Source of the DNA: Margaritifera margaritifera
Taxonomy: Eukaryota; Mollusca; Bivalvia; Unionida; Margaritiferidae
Length of the DNA: 64,000 bases
Reading direction: 5' to 3'
Assembly: GCA_029931535.1 (NCBI GenBank)
Contig: JAQPZY010001610.1
Coordinates: 558,001-622,000, forward strand
A program made the position numbers and the translations under genes. The stretch's first letter is position 1. Every line of letters starts with the position of its first letter. Under the pieces are notes generated by a model. The model had not been told where the DNA came from. It saw only the letters and a program-made list of their open reading frames with translations, and searched no databases. This document shows, in pieces, positions 30,021 through 45,000 of the stretch.

Positions 30021-33000
30021 GTAACAAAAACATCAGATCACCCTCTTCCTGTCTGTCTCCCATTGTCTGTCTTATTCTCTTTTCCTTATTTATCCATAGA
30101 GGTCTCCCCATAGTGAAAAGCTGTACATGTTCTTAAAAAGGGTGCCTCTCAAGTTGGAAATAAGATGGTAAAAATACTATTTTGAATTCATGCAAGATTG
30201 TCTTTGATCAGCAGTTGGGGTTTCTTGAGATGGCCTCTCGGGGGGTACACCATATCATGTGCTGCATTCATGCTTGAGTATATTTCTTATGTGATCCAGC
30301 TTGTCCATTTGTGAAGTATGCATGCTTGAATAAGTTCATGTGTGATCCTGCTTGTCTGTTATGTGCTGCATGCATGCTTGAGTAATTTCATATGTGATCC
30401 TGCTTGTCCATTATGTGCTGCATGCATGCTTGAGTAATTTCATATGTGATCCTGCTTGTCCATTATGTGCTGCATGCATGCTTGAGTAATTTCATATGTG
30501 ATCCTGCTTGTCCATTATGTACTGCATGCATGCTTGAGTAATTTCATGTGTGATCCTGCTTGTCCATTATGTGCTGCATGCATGCTTGAGTAATTTCATA
30601 TGTGATCCTGCTTGTCCATTATGTACTGCATGCATGCTTGAGTAATTTCATATGTGATCCTGCTTGTCCATTATGTGCTGCATGCATGCTTGAGTAATTT
30701 CATATGTGATCCTGCTTGTCCATTATGTACTGCATGCATGCTTGAGTAATTTCATGTGTGATCCTGCTTGTCCATTATGTGCTGCATGCATGCTTGAGTA
30801 ATTTCATATGTGATCCTGCTTGTCCATTATGTACTGCATGCATGCTTGAGAATTTCATGTGATCCTGCTTGTCCATTATGTACTGCATGCATGCTTGAGT
30901 AATTTCATATGTGATCCTGCTTGTCCATTATGTACTGCATGCATGCTTGAGAATTTCATGTGATCCTGCTTGTCCATTATGTACTGCATGCATGCTTGAG
31001 AATTTCATGTGATCCTGCTTGTCCATTATGTACTGCATGCATGCTTGAGAATTTCATGTGATCCTGCTTGTCCATTATGTGCTGCATGCATGCTTGAGAA
31101 TTTCATGTGATCCTGCTTGTCCATTATGTACTGCATGCATGCTTGAGAATTTCATGAGTGATCCTGCTTGTCCGTTTGTGATTGATACATGCTTTAATAA
31201 ATTCATGTGTGATCTGGCTTGTCCTTATCTACACCATGCATGCTTGAGCAATTTCATCTGTGATCCTGCTTGACCATATGTGCTGCATGCATGCTTGAAT
31301 AAGTTCATGTGTGATCCTGCTTGTCCGTTGGTGATGCATGTCGCTTGAATAAGCTCATGTGTGATTCTGTTTATATGTGCTGAATGCGTGATTGAGTAAT
31401 TTCATCTGTGATCCTGCTTGCCCGTGTGTGCTGCCTGCATGCATGAATAGGTTCATGTGTGATCCTGCTTGCCCGTGTGTGCTGCCTGCATGCTTGAATA
31501 ATTTCATGTGTGATCCTGCTTGCCCGTGTGTGCTGCATGCTTGCTTGAATAATTTCATGCAGCTTCAATTACACCATGCAAGATATAGATTCTGACCTGA
31601 AACCTTGGAATATGATTGGAGGTGGTCTGTAGATGTGCATAGTGGTTAAATAATTTGATGCACCCCTGAGGGTTAGGCTTGGTTGGTATTGTTTTATGTA
31701 CATTTCCTTGGGGGTTGGGCTATGTGCAGGGTGGGGTGAGGGTTGTTGTATGAAAATTTGAAGTAACTTCCAAATGATGAGACTAACATGTCTAAGAATT
31801 GGTGTGTATGATTACTGACCCAAGTGTTTATACAGAATACAGGTCAGATCGGGGTATTGACTGGGACCCCTGGGTAATGCCTTGGGGGCATAAAGTTGCA
31901 TCTCCTGGGTCACAACTTAGAAACTATTGAGATTCCCAACTTATTGGGCACGATAGGAACAATTCAGAAATGCAACTGACTTTGGCCCCTGGGTCTATTC
32001 TGACCCCCAGGGACTTGACCTAAGGATGCAGATTTTGGGGATGGGTAGAACGAAGTTGTGGAGTATGGGAATATGTGTTTTACATACATTCTTGTTTTAG
32101 AAAAGGCAAGATTTTTGCCACTAGATATTGCAAAAATCTAAATAGAACATAAGGACAGCAGTGAGGAGGCTGGTAATGCAATCCAATATTCACAATACTG
32201 GTGGGGTGGGGGCATATTCAAGCTGCTGGCACATATAATATGAAGAATGTTGAAATGCTAATCAATGTCTCTCTGATAATCAATAAATTATGTGTCAGTC
32301 TTATACACTGTACCATGGATGGGGGTGGGTGGGGGGGGACAGCTAATAGTGTTATTTCTGTCTGTATATCTATCTCTTTATCTACATGCTACATGTTCAT
32401 TGGGTGTGCATTTATATCTTTTAAATCACTTTAATGTTTGCATACAGGTACTCAAAGAAGAATTTATGAATTCAAGTAAAATTTGGTGTGTTATTTACTT
32501 TAACAGTATTTAGTTTTGTATGTGATTTTCAACTTTTTCTATCAATGTTTGATGGAGCAATGGCCCTTTTTTTAACTAAAATATTCCTGTTATTGTTTCT
32601 TCTCATTAAATCTAGAAGGACCTATTAGTCACATTTGGTACACTAAATTACATCATTCTATGCTGATATAGAAATGCAGTATTTTCCAGCAAGTTTATGG
32701 CATTCTTTTCACTTAGACTTGAAATTCTTATGCTCCCCACTGCTTGATTTGGTCCAGTGCAACCATCCCAAGATGCTTGATAGCACAACTGCACAAGAAA
32801 CATTTGAGGTGGACAATTGAAAATATGTAGGCATATTGGAATACATACATAGATGACCATATTAGATTTTCAGACCATTATAGCAATTTTTCAGTTTTTA
32901 GCTCACCTGGCCATAAGGGCAAGTGAGCTTATGGTATGACCCTGCATTTGGCCTGTGTCATCCATTGTCCATCAACATTCCTTTTTTCAGCTTCTTCTTA

Positions 33001-36000
33001 AATTTATTGTGCCAATTTCAATCAGATGCATTATGAATGCTCCTCAAGAAATCAATCAATCAATCAGGTGGGTGATTGGAAAGTTCGCTTGACAATTGGA
33101 AATTTTACACTTGCCTTTTCGAGTTGAGTGAATTTTCAGTTCCTGCTTTATCAGAATTGTGTCTGGTATGGCACCTAATTGCGTGGCTTCCTTAGCAACT
33201 TGGTGGAGAACCTGTTGTTTGCTTTTTCTCTACAATGGCTGAGGCAATTTTAAAAAACTTGGTAGGAATGGTCTTTATGACATTCTGTATCAAAATTTTG
33301 CCTGAGGTACCTCCCCTATAATTGGTATTATTCCATAGAGAATGGGTTGAAAAATTATTGTTGACTTCTTCTACAGAATGACTGAGTCAGTTTCAATCAA
33401 ACTTGATGAGAGTATTCTTTAGGAAATGCTTTCTCAGAATTGTATCCAGGGTGGCTTCTCTAGCAGTGATGTGGCTTCCATAATACCATAGCAACCATAT
33501 GGAAAACCTATTTTTAACTTCTTTTCTAGAAGAGCTAAACCAATTTTGTTTTAACTTAATAGGAATGTTTCTTAGGACATGCTGTATCAGTGACCTCCCC
33601 TATTATTGCTGTTTTTTACATATTGACTGGGTTGAATAACTGTTTTTGACTTCTCTAGAATGACTGAGCCAATTTTAGTAAAACTTGCTGAGAGTATTCT
33701 TTAAGAAATGCTTTTTCAAAATTTTATCCAGGTAACTTCTCTAGCAATGTGTAGCTTCCAAAGCAACCATATAGAAAACCTATTTTTAACTTCTCCAGAA
33801 CAGCTAAGCCAGTTTTGATTGAACCTGGTAGCAATGTTTCTTAGGAAATACTCAGTCAAAATTATGTTTGGGGTGGCTCCCCTAGCAATAGTGTGACTTT
33901 CTTAGCAACCATATGGAAACCTATTTTTGACTTCACTAGAACTATCAAATTATGATAAAACATAGTAGGAATATTTTTTAGGACATGCTGTATCAAAATT
34001 GTGTCCAGTGTGGCTTTCGTAACAATGCTGTGGCTTCCTTTGAAACCAAATGGATAATCAATTTTGGACTTCTCTAGAATGGCTAAGCCAATTTTGATCA
34101 AACTTTGTAGGAATGTTGTTTAGGACATGCTCTGTCAAAATTATTTTTAGGGTGGTTCCACTAGCAATGGTGCAGCTTCCATAGCATCCAAAATAGAAAC
34201 CTGTTTTCAGCTTCTTCAAAATGGCTCAGATATGTTGGATCAGACTTGATAGGAATGTTTCTTAGGACATGCTCTATCAGAATTATGTTCAGGGTGGCTC
34301 CCCTAGCAACAGTGTTGCTTCCTCAGCAAGCAGGTGTGGAAGACCTATATTTGACTTCTTCTCTAGATTGGCTGAGCCAAATTTCAATCAAACATGGTCG
34401 GGGTGTTTCTTAAGATTCGATCTATCAAAATTATGTCCAATATGACTCCCTTATCAGTGGTGTGACTTCCATAGCAAATATGGAAAACCTATATTCAACT
34501 TCTTCATCAAAACGTCCCAAGCCAGTTTTTATCAAACTTGGTATGAATGTTTCATGGGAAATGCTCTGTCAGATTTGTATGGGGTGGTTCCCCAAGCAAT
34601 GGTGTGGCTTCCATGGTAACCAGCTGTAAAACTTACAAATGGAACTTGTCTCCCATCATGTATGGCTAGCTATCCTAGAACAACTTTTTGTCCAAAACTA
34701 CCTTGGGAGCCACAGTAACTCAGTAGAGGATATGACTCATAATCCAAGGGTCATGTGTTCCATATTTGCCCAGGCCAGCCTGGGTAGCTGCTTCAGTGTG
34801 TCCTTGGGAAAGGCACTTAGCTTCCATTTCCTCAGCATGATGTAGTCAAATTAAGTGCTGAAAGTGCCATTAAAAAATAAGCAGCCAATGAAAACTTCCC
34901 TACTCTATCAGACCAAATGTGGAAGGTACAGTCCTAGCATGAATACCTTTCACATTCCCCATCTAGTCTAGCTTGATATTATACTTGGAGTAGAAATGCA
35001 GTTAAACAACATGTCTGATACCAAATTATCTCTACCAAATAGCTGGAAATTATCCAGACACTGGTGTCTTTCAACCCAAGACATTTGACTTATTACTACA
35101 TTTTCCTTTTAGACCAATGTATGCCAGGTGAGTGATATACTTTTGAACTTTTTGGACATACTGGTAAAACTTGTTTGCACGATTAAGCAAAAACTGCTTG
35201 CGGTAGACAAAGTTTGGTTGGCATGTTTTCATGCATATGTATGAGAATGACCTGGTTGGATTTTTACATATTAACTTTTTTGATAAAAACCACTTGAAGT
35301 AAACAAATTAAATTTATTTGTCATGTTTGTATGCATATGTAGATGACCTGATTTGCTTTCATGACTTTATTGAAAGCTTTTAATATTTTTAATAAGATTT
35401 TAAACTTTAAGACAGATGTTGTGGTCTGCCATGTGGGCATACATGTTGTACAAACACACATCAAGTGCATTTATCATTCTCAGTACAGTACTTGTCTTGA
35501 ACAGTAGAACTTGTCTTGAACAACCACCCCTTCAGCTAAAAATTCATGGTCTCACGATGAGTGTTCTTTTATGACAGGTCATAAAACTATATACCGGTAA
35601 TCAATACATTCATGCCTTAGGAATTTGGTCTCTCTAAATTCAGGTGGTCTTGTATGGCAGTGGTCTTTCAAGACAGGTTTTATTGTAATAGCTTTGGTCA
35701 AATTTTGTAAGTAGGTTTTAGTTATTAATTTTTATATTTTTTATCTTGTCACAACCAGGGACACCAGTTCAAAATCCAGCTTCAAAAGACAAACCTCTCA
35801 GTGACACAGATTCTGGTCTGAACTTGACGGCATCCTCAGCCAGTAGTCAAGCAAGTGATGATGCTTATGTAAGTTAAATAGGAATTTATTAAATCCTAAC
35901 TGCATCTTCAAATAATTTATAATGGTCAGTTGATTAATTATTAATATGCTTTGGTCTCAAGTGTATCTTCCTCCACTCCTGAAAAATGCATTAAGAAATA

Positions 36001-39000
36001 ATCAAAATGAATTTCTGTGCACTTATTATAGTATTAATATGTTTATTGGAAAAGATCAAGTCTAAAAAATTAACATTTCATTTTTTACCTTGCATGCATT
36101 AACAAATGGTTAGACATAGATATTTGGTGGCATTAGCGATGGTAGCATCAACATCAAATGCTGGTTTAGTTTGCAATTCTGGAAGAAGACACCTTTTGAA
36201 GTTGTTCAGTTTGACATCTTCTCAGAAGCTCTTCTGTCTCTTCCAAATATCCAGTGGTAGAAGAATGCAGAAGACACAAGAATATGGCATCCACTTACAG
36301 ATTGACACAGTTCAAATTCTTAAACTTTCTCATGCATAAAGCCTATGAGTCATAGACGTTTTTATAGTGCATATCAAGCATTCATTTGTAAAACTAGCTG
36401 AAACAAAATGGCAAAATTCTGGTAAGATTGCAGATGTAGAATGTAATTTTTGCCACTTTTCTCCATCATCACAACTATCAAAAATAGCTGTGGCAGTGGG
36501 GATTGTCATCATTTAATGTTGCAACCCGGTCGTGGGTTATTGGATTTAGACGCTGTATTTCACTTCTTTTGGCACTTCTTTCCTGTTGTAGAATAAAACT
36601 GGCCGCAAGATTTGGTGTTTAAGCTTTTTTAAGTGTTACGGAATTATATATATAATTTTTATTTTAATAATGGTATAGTTTATTAGTTTATGATCTCTGT
36701 TCTTAGTCTAACAGCTGTCGTCTTGTGAGTACACATACCGTAATTGGATCAATATTTCACTGAGTACATTGGACTTGGAATTGTCGCTTGTAGCATTATT
36801 ACATCATGTGTTAGAGTGTGAGGTTGAACTTCTGACCTAGATTCTATGAGTAAACACTTTGTTATTGATAATAATGTCAGTGCGAGAGGTACTTTAAGCG
36901 GTATCACGCATAACCTAATTTCTGATTGGTTTGGAGAAGGTTGTTTCTAGAAGGATTAAATGGGTTTTTATTTCGATTCTGTGTATTAAGAAGACTATAT
37001 ATATGAATTAATAGTAGCATCCTGGCATTCTTCATAGTAACATTGAATTGAGTGGTCATAAATGAATTTGGTTCATTTTGTGTGTGGGATATTCTATTCT
37101 ACTTTGGAGATCTATTTATGTTGATACAGTGCATTCTGGATTAGTAATGTTTTTTCAACCTTATTAATTATACATCTCCATGGAATTATCGGAAACATTT
37201 CTAGAACTTGTGATATTCCATAGTCGCAAGGATTACTTGGATATAACTTATTCTTATCAACACATTAGTACAGTGAAGATTACTTCATTCAGAACATACT
37301 ACATTCGGAATATTTGGATTGACTTCCGGATCAGTGAATTTTAAAACAGTTTAGGACTATTAAGGATATTCTATACTGTAAGTTATTTTTAATTCTTTCA
37401 CTTTAATTGTTTGTTGAAATATTTTAATATTTTAGGAAATTAAAGATTTGTATTTTAAATCTTGAAAGCTTGTTTGAGTCTTTTCTTTTGTTACATTACC
37501 CCTAGTCGTAACAGTAAGTTAATGTGGGAATACATTATAGCATGGTGAGCAGATGAAAGAATACGTTCAAACAAGCCCTTGTCTTACAATTACATCAGAA
37601 ATTCCCTATGAGTGAAAAATAATGCAACTGAACATATGTTATTGCGACCTGTATTAGATATAAATATTCACTCACATATCATTGCACCTTAGAATGCTCA
37701 ATAACAGAAAAGGAAAGAAATTGCTCCCATAGGCAGCCATCTCGAGCATTGCTGATCACGTGAGTAGCTTAACCTGTAGCATTGAACTTTGAAATTTTTA
37801 ATTTTTAATTTATTTTTCAGGCAAATGCATCAAAAGAAGACTTGATAGCCATTCTTACGAAAAGAACAGAACAGTGCAAGAAATATGAAGGGAAAATTTC
37901 TGGTAAAATAATTAGTATCACCATTAAAAAGATAAGGCAGATAGCAGTTTTAAGTACCCATCTGCACCTTTAGTTGCAAATAAACTCTCCTTATTTCAAG
38001 TAACAAAAAACGTTTAACACTTTTATGTTACCTGATGCCTAAAGAGAACTGTATATGCTGAATCATAGTTCAGATCTTGATATTATGTATAGATAGAATA
38101 CACTTAGAGTGGATTCACCATACTATACTTCTGCTTGTGTATGGTGATGTTGAGTGTAGCTCACTGACATATGCTGGTGTAATTCTGGTACTGAACTGCT
38201 CTTGTAAGGTCAGGGCATATGAGGGTATTTAAAATGTTCCAAATATTAGTGCGCTCTACAGCAAAGTTCTTTATTAGTGAACAGTATGTCAGTCCATCCC
38301 TCAAAGTACTCCCCATGCATCTCTACACACTTTCTCAGTCAGATTATCCAATTATTAAATGTTATTTTGAATTCATTTTTGGGTATGTTACTGGAAAACT
38401 GCACTTTCATATTCATGGCAGCTTTCAAATCATCGGTCCTTCAGCAAATCTTTAATAATGGGATTCAACCCAAAACCACCTGGAGCTTAATCAGGGCTGT
38501 ATGGAGAATGTGGCAGAGTTTGTATGCTGTGCTCCTTCAGGAAGTCTGTCACGATGGCAAATTTATGTGCCAGTACATTTTCATTGATTAGATGGATACA
38601 TCAGGTACTGTGCATGGACAGGTGGTTCGGTAGTGTTCCACAACTTTTGGCAACACACTTTGGAGGCATACAAATGTCCAATTTTTCATCCTATATCCTC
38701 CAAATCTTGACCCTGTGCACCCCCCTGGATGCGCTTTTCATCAGAAAAAAATTGAAAAATACACCTACAACTTTCATTAGTAGGGCTGCCGATCCATGTC
38801 TCTTTTGGCACTAGCAATGGCCAAAGTTGAGAAAGGTGATAAAAACTGTAAGATAGCAGTGAATATCTATTTTGAAGCAATGTATCTGGCAATGAAAACA
38901 TTCAAGGTTTGTGGTAGTCAGCCGAGTTGAAATGTAAAGTGTTTGATGGCTGTTAGTGTAACCTATTTTTGAGGTTAAGGTAACCCCAATGGCGAGGAAG

Positions 39001-42000
39001 ATATAATTTATTTTGAGGTTGAAATAATGACAAAAGAGACTAAGTTTATGCAAATACACAATTTGTCATTTAATTAATGATTTGTTAGTTTAGAAAGAAA
39101 AGTAATTCAGAAAACATAGGTATTTTTTATAAGGTATTTAATATAATATATGCTGGTAGACAATGAGTGTACACTCAAGTTAAGTGAGAGCATGATCCAG
39201 AATGAAAAATTTCATGGTGCAGCTCATTTCAGGTTAACCAGATATTCCAACATGTTAATGTTTCCATCAGTTACTTGAGCACATGTTAAAACTTTTATTG
39301 TAATAATGTAACTGTCCAAGGAAAATATGATAGTACAGTGCAGACCACAAAGTTAAGGTTGCAAAACTGTTGCAGCAAAATAAGATTATCCCATTTTTCT
39401 AGCACTATTAGTGCACTATTAGTGCATTATGTATTATTATTTTCCTTTGTCCTTTAAAATGTGTGTCCCCCAAATCTGGAGGGTGGGGACACTATCCCCT
39501 GCCCTTGGGATCTTATGTGCAACACTATCCATGTTTCATCACCTGTTGCAATTTCATTAAAATGGCTCTGGTCACCCTTTTCATATTTGGAGAGTTGCTG
39601 TTTGGCAATTTCGACCTGAATCTCGTTTTGATGAGCCATCAACAAATGCAGGACCCATCCTGTGCAAACCTTTTCCAAATTTCAAATGATTCTTCAGTAT
39701 ATTAAAAACAGCTGACAAATTAATGATAACTATGATAATAGAAATATCTTCCACTATGTATCGAGCATCTTGATCAATTGACCCCCTTCACCGAAACAAC
39801 TTCTTGCTCACCAATCGTATACAATGCTCTTCCAGAACATGGGTCATCTTACATGGGTTTGCTACCATGTTTAAAATGATGAAACTACCTCAAAATTGTA
39901 CAATTGTCAGCATTGATGTCAGTGGGAGAGTACCATAAGAATGCCTGGATTTTACAGTATGGTCTTTGCTCAGTAACTGAATTGTTCTCTGATGACTTTT
40001 TTAGGTCACTGTCATTTACCTCTACTATGTCACATATGTCTGCAGGTATCCAGCGTGCTGCACATGCAGCTGCAGATCATTTCAAAGAACATTTTTTTTG
40101 TCTATCAGTTGGTGTTAAATTTATTGACAGGCTCAAAGAAACAAAAAAGTTATAACAAAATTTTCAGAACTTTTCAAATACCCCTCGTATAGCTAAATTA
40201 CACTTAGCATCACAGGTACAAATTTGGGTCTACCGGGCCAGTCTCATCTGAGTCAGCCTAACACCATACTGCACAGTGTAACATTAACACACCTAGATCA
40301 GTAGGACCTGGATAATACAGCGTAACAATGACCGATCTAGATCAGGAGGACCTGGATAATACAGTGTAACATTGACCCATCTAGATCAGCAGGACCTGGA
40401 TAATACAGTGTAACTTTGACCCATCTAGATCAGCAGGACCTGGATAATACAGTGTAACAAGAACCCATCTAGATGACCTGGATAATACAGCGTAACAATG
40501 ACCCATCTAGATCAGCAGGACCTAGATAATACAGTGTAAATAATGACCCATCTAGATGACCTGGATAATACAGTGTAACAATGACCCATCTAGATCAGCA
40601 GGACCTGGATAATACAGTGTAACAATGACCGATCTAGATCAGAAGGATCTGGATAATACAGTGTAACAATGACCCATCTAGATCAGCAGGACCTGGATAA
40701 TACAGTGTAACTTTGACCCATCTAGATCAGCAAAACCTTGATAATACAGTGTAACAATGACCCATCTCGATCAGCAGGACCTGGATAATACAGTGTAACA
40801 ATGATCCATCTAGATGACCTGGATAATACAGTATAACAATGACCCATTTAGATCAGCAGGACCAGGATAATCCAGTGTAAAAATGACCCATCTAGATCAG
40901 CAGGACCTGGATAATACAGTGTAACATTGACCCATCTAGATCAGCAGGACCTGGATAATACAGTGTAACAATGACCCATATAGATGACCTGAATAATACA
41001 GTGTAACATTGACCCATCTAGATCAGCAGGACCTGGATAATCCAGTGTAGTTGAGTATTAATAAGTAACAGCTACATGGACATGAGTGGACAATTGCTTA
41101 TACACTTTGTTTGCTGTATGTCAACCTTGTTTATTTGGAGATTAGTCATTGCATGACGGGTCTTGTTTAATGAAGATGAAAATTGAGCAGACCAGTCAAT
41201 ATGGTTACCTTAACTTAGAGAAAGAATAGATACAATAATATACAGATAAGAAGCAAAACATGATTTATATTTTTGAATAATGAGCACCCAGTTAAGAACA
41301 TTGTAGACCAGATATGATGTAATGTATTAACAGGTCATGGTTCATGCTGTTTCTTCTGTTAGGACTTCAAATAAATTGCATAGACTCTAATATATTGGTG
41401 CATTATGTGATGACAAATCTGTATTGATACATTGATACATTTCACAGTTGGATATGCATGGATCAGTACAGTATTCCCTCACTATAAGGCACCTCAGGAT
41501 AAGGCTGGTATGTTCATGGATCCCAATATCATTATTAGGACCCTGCTTGATGATATCAGTAGAACCCTATAGTGATCATGTTCTTCCATCCATCTGTCCA
41601 TCTGTCTGTCTGCCCATTCATCCATCTGTTCATCCATCAACAATTTGGGTTCTGCAAGATAACCTTAATGTGAATTATTGGATTTTGACAATTTGGTATG
41701 CACCTATATATTGATGAGACCTCAATTTAAATTTTCAGCCTTTTATGTCTTCATTTAGAGGTGTTATGGCCCCTGATGGCCCCTCCTCCTAACTTTCATT
41801 TCCACATCTTAACATTACTAAAGTTTGTTGAATCTCAACCAAAATTTGGTTTGTGGCTTTATGTTGATGAGATCTTGATATTGATTTCATTCCTTGTATG
41901 TGCCATTATTGAGAAGAGTTAAGCCCCCTGATTGTTCATCCTCCTAACTTTTGTTTCTGCAGTTTAACTTTACCAAGGATTGTTATATTTTAACCAAATT

Positions 42001-45000
42001 TCTTGTGCATCTCTATATTGATGAGTCCTTGCATGAGTTCAGATTACAACATTCTATGACATCATTTACAGGAGTTATGCCTTCTGACTTTGGTTTCCAT
42101 AGCACTTTACCAAAGTTTGTTGGATTTCAACCAAATTTGGCGTGCAGCTTTATATTGTTGAGACATTGAAAAAGTTAGATTTCCAGTGTTCTGCGATGTT
42201 ATTTACAGGAGTTATGCTCACTGGTTGCCCATCCTCCTGAATTTGGTTTTCACAAAATAACTTTTCCAAGGTTTGTTGGATTTCACCCAGGTTTGATTTA
42301 TGGTTTTATATTGATGAAACTTTGAATGAGTTCAGTTTCCAGCATTCCATGACATTTACAGGAGTTATGCCCCCTGATTGCCCATCCTCATGACTATTGG
42401 TTTTCGAGGTATAACATTAACAAGGATTATTAGATTTTAACCAAATATGGTTTGTGGGAGACCTTGAATGAATTTGATTTCTGGCATTCCACAACATTAT
42501 TGACAGGAGTTGTGCCCTCTAAATCTTCATCACCCTGACATTGGTTTCTGTAGCATTACTTTACCATGAATTATTGGATTTCACCCAAACTTTGTGTTTG
42601 TATATTGATGTGACCTTGAATGAGTTTGATTTTCAGCATTCAACAGTATCATTCAGAAAAATTATGGCTGCAGATTTTCTATTCTTCTAACTTTGATTTC
42701 TGCAGCTTAACTAAGGATTTTTAAAATTTAAACCAAATATAGCATGCACCTTTGCATTGATAAGACCTTGAATTAGTTTCATTCTAGCATTCCATGACAT
42801 ATACAGGAGCTGTAGTCCCCTGATTGCCTGTTCTCCTGAATTTCCTTTTCACAACGTTACTTTACCTAGGATTATTGGATTTCATCCAAATTGACATACA
42901 GCTTTATGTTGATGAGATCTTGAACAAGTTGAATTTCCAGCATTCTACATCATCATTTGGAGGAGTTATCACCCCTGAATATCTATACTTCTAACTTTGT
43001 TTCTCAACACATGTTCCTCTGTTTAAGGCCATGCAGAGCAAATTGTAGTTCATAGGGCCCTTTGCGACGCACCCATCACTAATAGCTCTAAAGACAGTCC
43101 ACTTTTATGGCTCCATTGAACAGCATTATAGTGATGGAGTACTGTATATTGATTATTAAACTGCCAAAATGTAACCACTAGTAAGTAAAGACTGAGTAAC
43201 TCAGCTTCTTTTAGTTTAGACATGCAAACATGGCAGCCATGGTATTCATTTTTCTCAAATACTAATGTTAGGCTTTCATATTTACTATGTTCACTATCCA
43301 TGTTGTTGCAAAAAAACATGTAACAGGGACACTCTGGACTAAAATGTTAGGTTGAAGCGCCAGAATAGGGCAAGGTGGTGGGAAAATGGAAGTGGGTATA
43401 GAGAGGTAGAAATTATTTAAAAAAACAGTCCCTTAAAACAGCTGTTTTTGCTAAACTTTTGTGACAAATAAAAACAAAATAAATACTCAGTGAACTTGTT
43501 GAACATATTAACCTTTTTCTTAGTTTGAATCAGCAAAGTTGTGTTATAACTTTGTTTTTGCTAAAGACCGCTGCCTTGAAATTAGGTTAACATAAAATAA
43601 TTGGTAACAAATATCAAAGTATAAACAAATTCTTCCTGCTTTTACTGGATAAAATATGAAATAAACTTGTTTACCTGTACTAGCATTCAGTGTTAATCCT
43701 CCACAGAGTAATCATTTGCTTGTGTTTGGGCTACAAATGCATGGAATTGCAATAATTACTTCAAACTTCACAAGTAAATTTCCAGCAGAAATCTCATAAC
43801 TTGAAATGTTATTGCATAAATAAATATCTATTAAAAGGAAAAGGACATGAAAGTGGATCAGAAATTACACAAATACTTTGTCTAAACTGTTATACATTGG
43901 TTTATTTTTTATCAAAAAAAGACACAAGTCTGGAGTTGATATTGCACTCAGAATATGAAAGTATTTGATGCCAAAGAGTGGGTGGGACAAGTGGGTAAAG
44001 ACATCGACTTGAGAAAAGGCAAAGTCAATGTCTCTTTCACTGCATATTTGGGTGAAATGACAGGCAGTGGGGTAACTACTTCACCTGAATCGCCCCTAGC
44101 ATGGACCCTGATGTAATGTTAGTAATAAAACTAAGATTAGTAGCAAAGGCAATTTTCACCTTTTCCTGTCTTTTTTCAAATTTTTTTCACCTGATTTGTT
44201 TCTTTTTTCCCCCAAACTTTGCAAGATTGAAGGTTAATTTATTAATAGACTTTTACTTTAACGGAATTTTACATTAACAGAATATGCTGCTGTCATAAAG
44301 GAGAAGAATAAATCGATAGAGAAACTGGAGACTGCCCTAGAGAAACAACAAGATGGTGAGAATGTGCACATATCTTTGGAGACCTCTTCTTAATATAGAC
44401 AGGAATGGGATTTGGGGGTTATTTTACAGGAATGGGATTTGGGGGTTATTTTACAGGAATGGGATTTGGGGGTTATTTTTTAAATGTAAGAAATACAGAA
44501 TTTCCATACTATTAGTAATTATTCTGATGCAACATTTGAAAAAAAACCAGGAGATCATTTTGAGTTTTCCAGTCTATGAAAGAATATTTGCAGGAAGATA
44601 AATATATATAATCAGATATCCTAAATTCCCTGTATTTGCTGGACACATCCAGTGTGTTTAGTTTTGGGAAAATATGTCTGGCAAGAGCCATTAGAATTTC
44701 AGGATCTCTGATAGCCCTCATCAAGGCTGATATAACAGATAAAAGAAGAAAAAACTATTGGGGCACATACATAATTTTATTAGTTGTGACAAATAATATT
44801 TATAGTAAATATATGATGTGGTTATTTCAAGAAGGTAGGTAAAGAATTAATTCTTTAACTCAAAAGCAGGGAAGGCAATTGCTAGTATTTCTGATACAAA
44901 AGATATAACCATTATTGTTTGACAAACAGAAAATTGTTTAACTAGACAAAATTTTCAAAAAGTGATGCCAAGTTCTTCAATGGCAATTAATGTTTGTAAA

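Noticed and set aside
30252..31575. Possible CRISPR-like array of 52-bp repeats
   Set aside because: Units are contiguous with no variable spacers, the setting is a eukaryotic intron, and units mutate gradually along the array.
31058..31595. Cys-rich short proteins on both strands
   Set aside because: Both strands give open frames from the same 48-52-bp repeat, so coding is an artefact.
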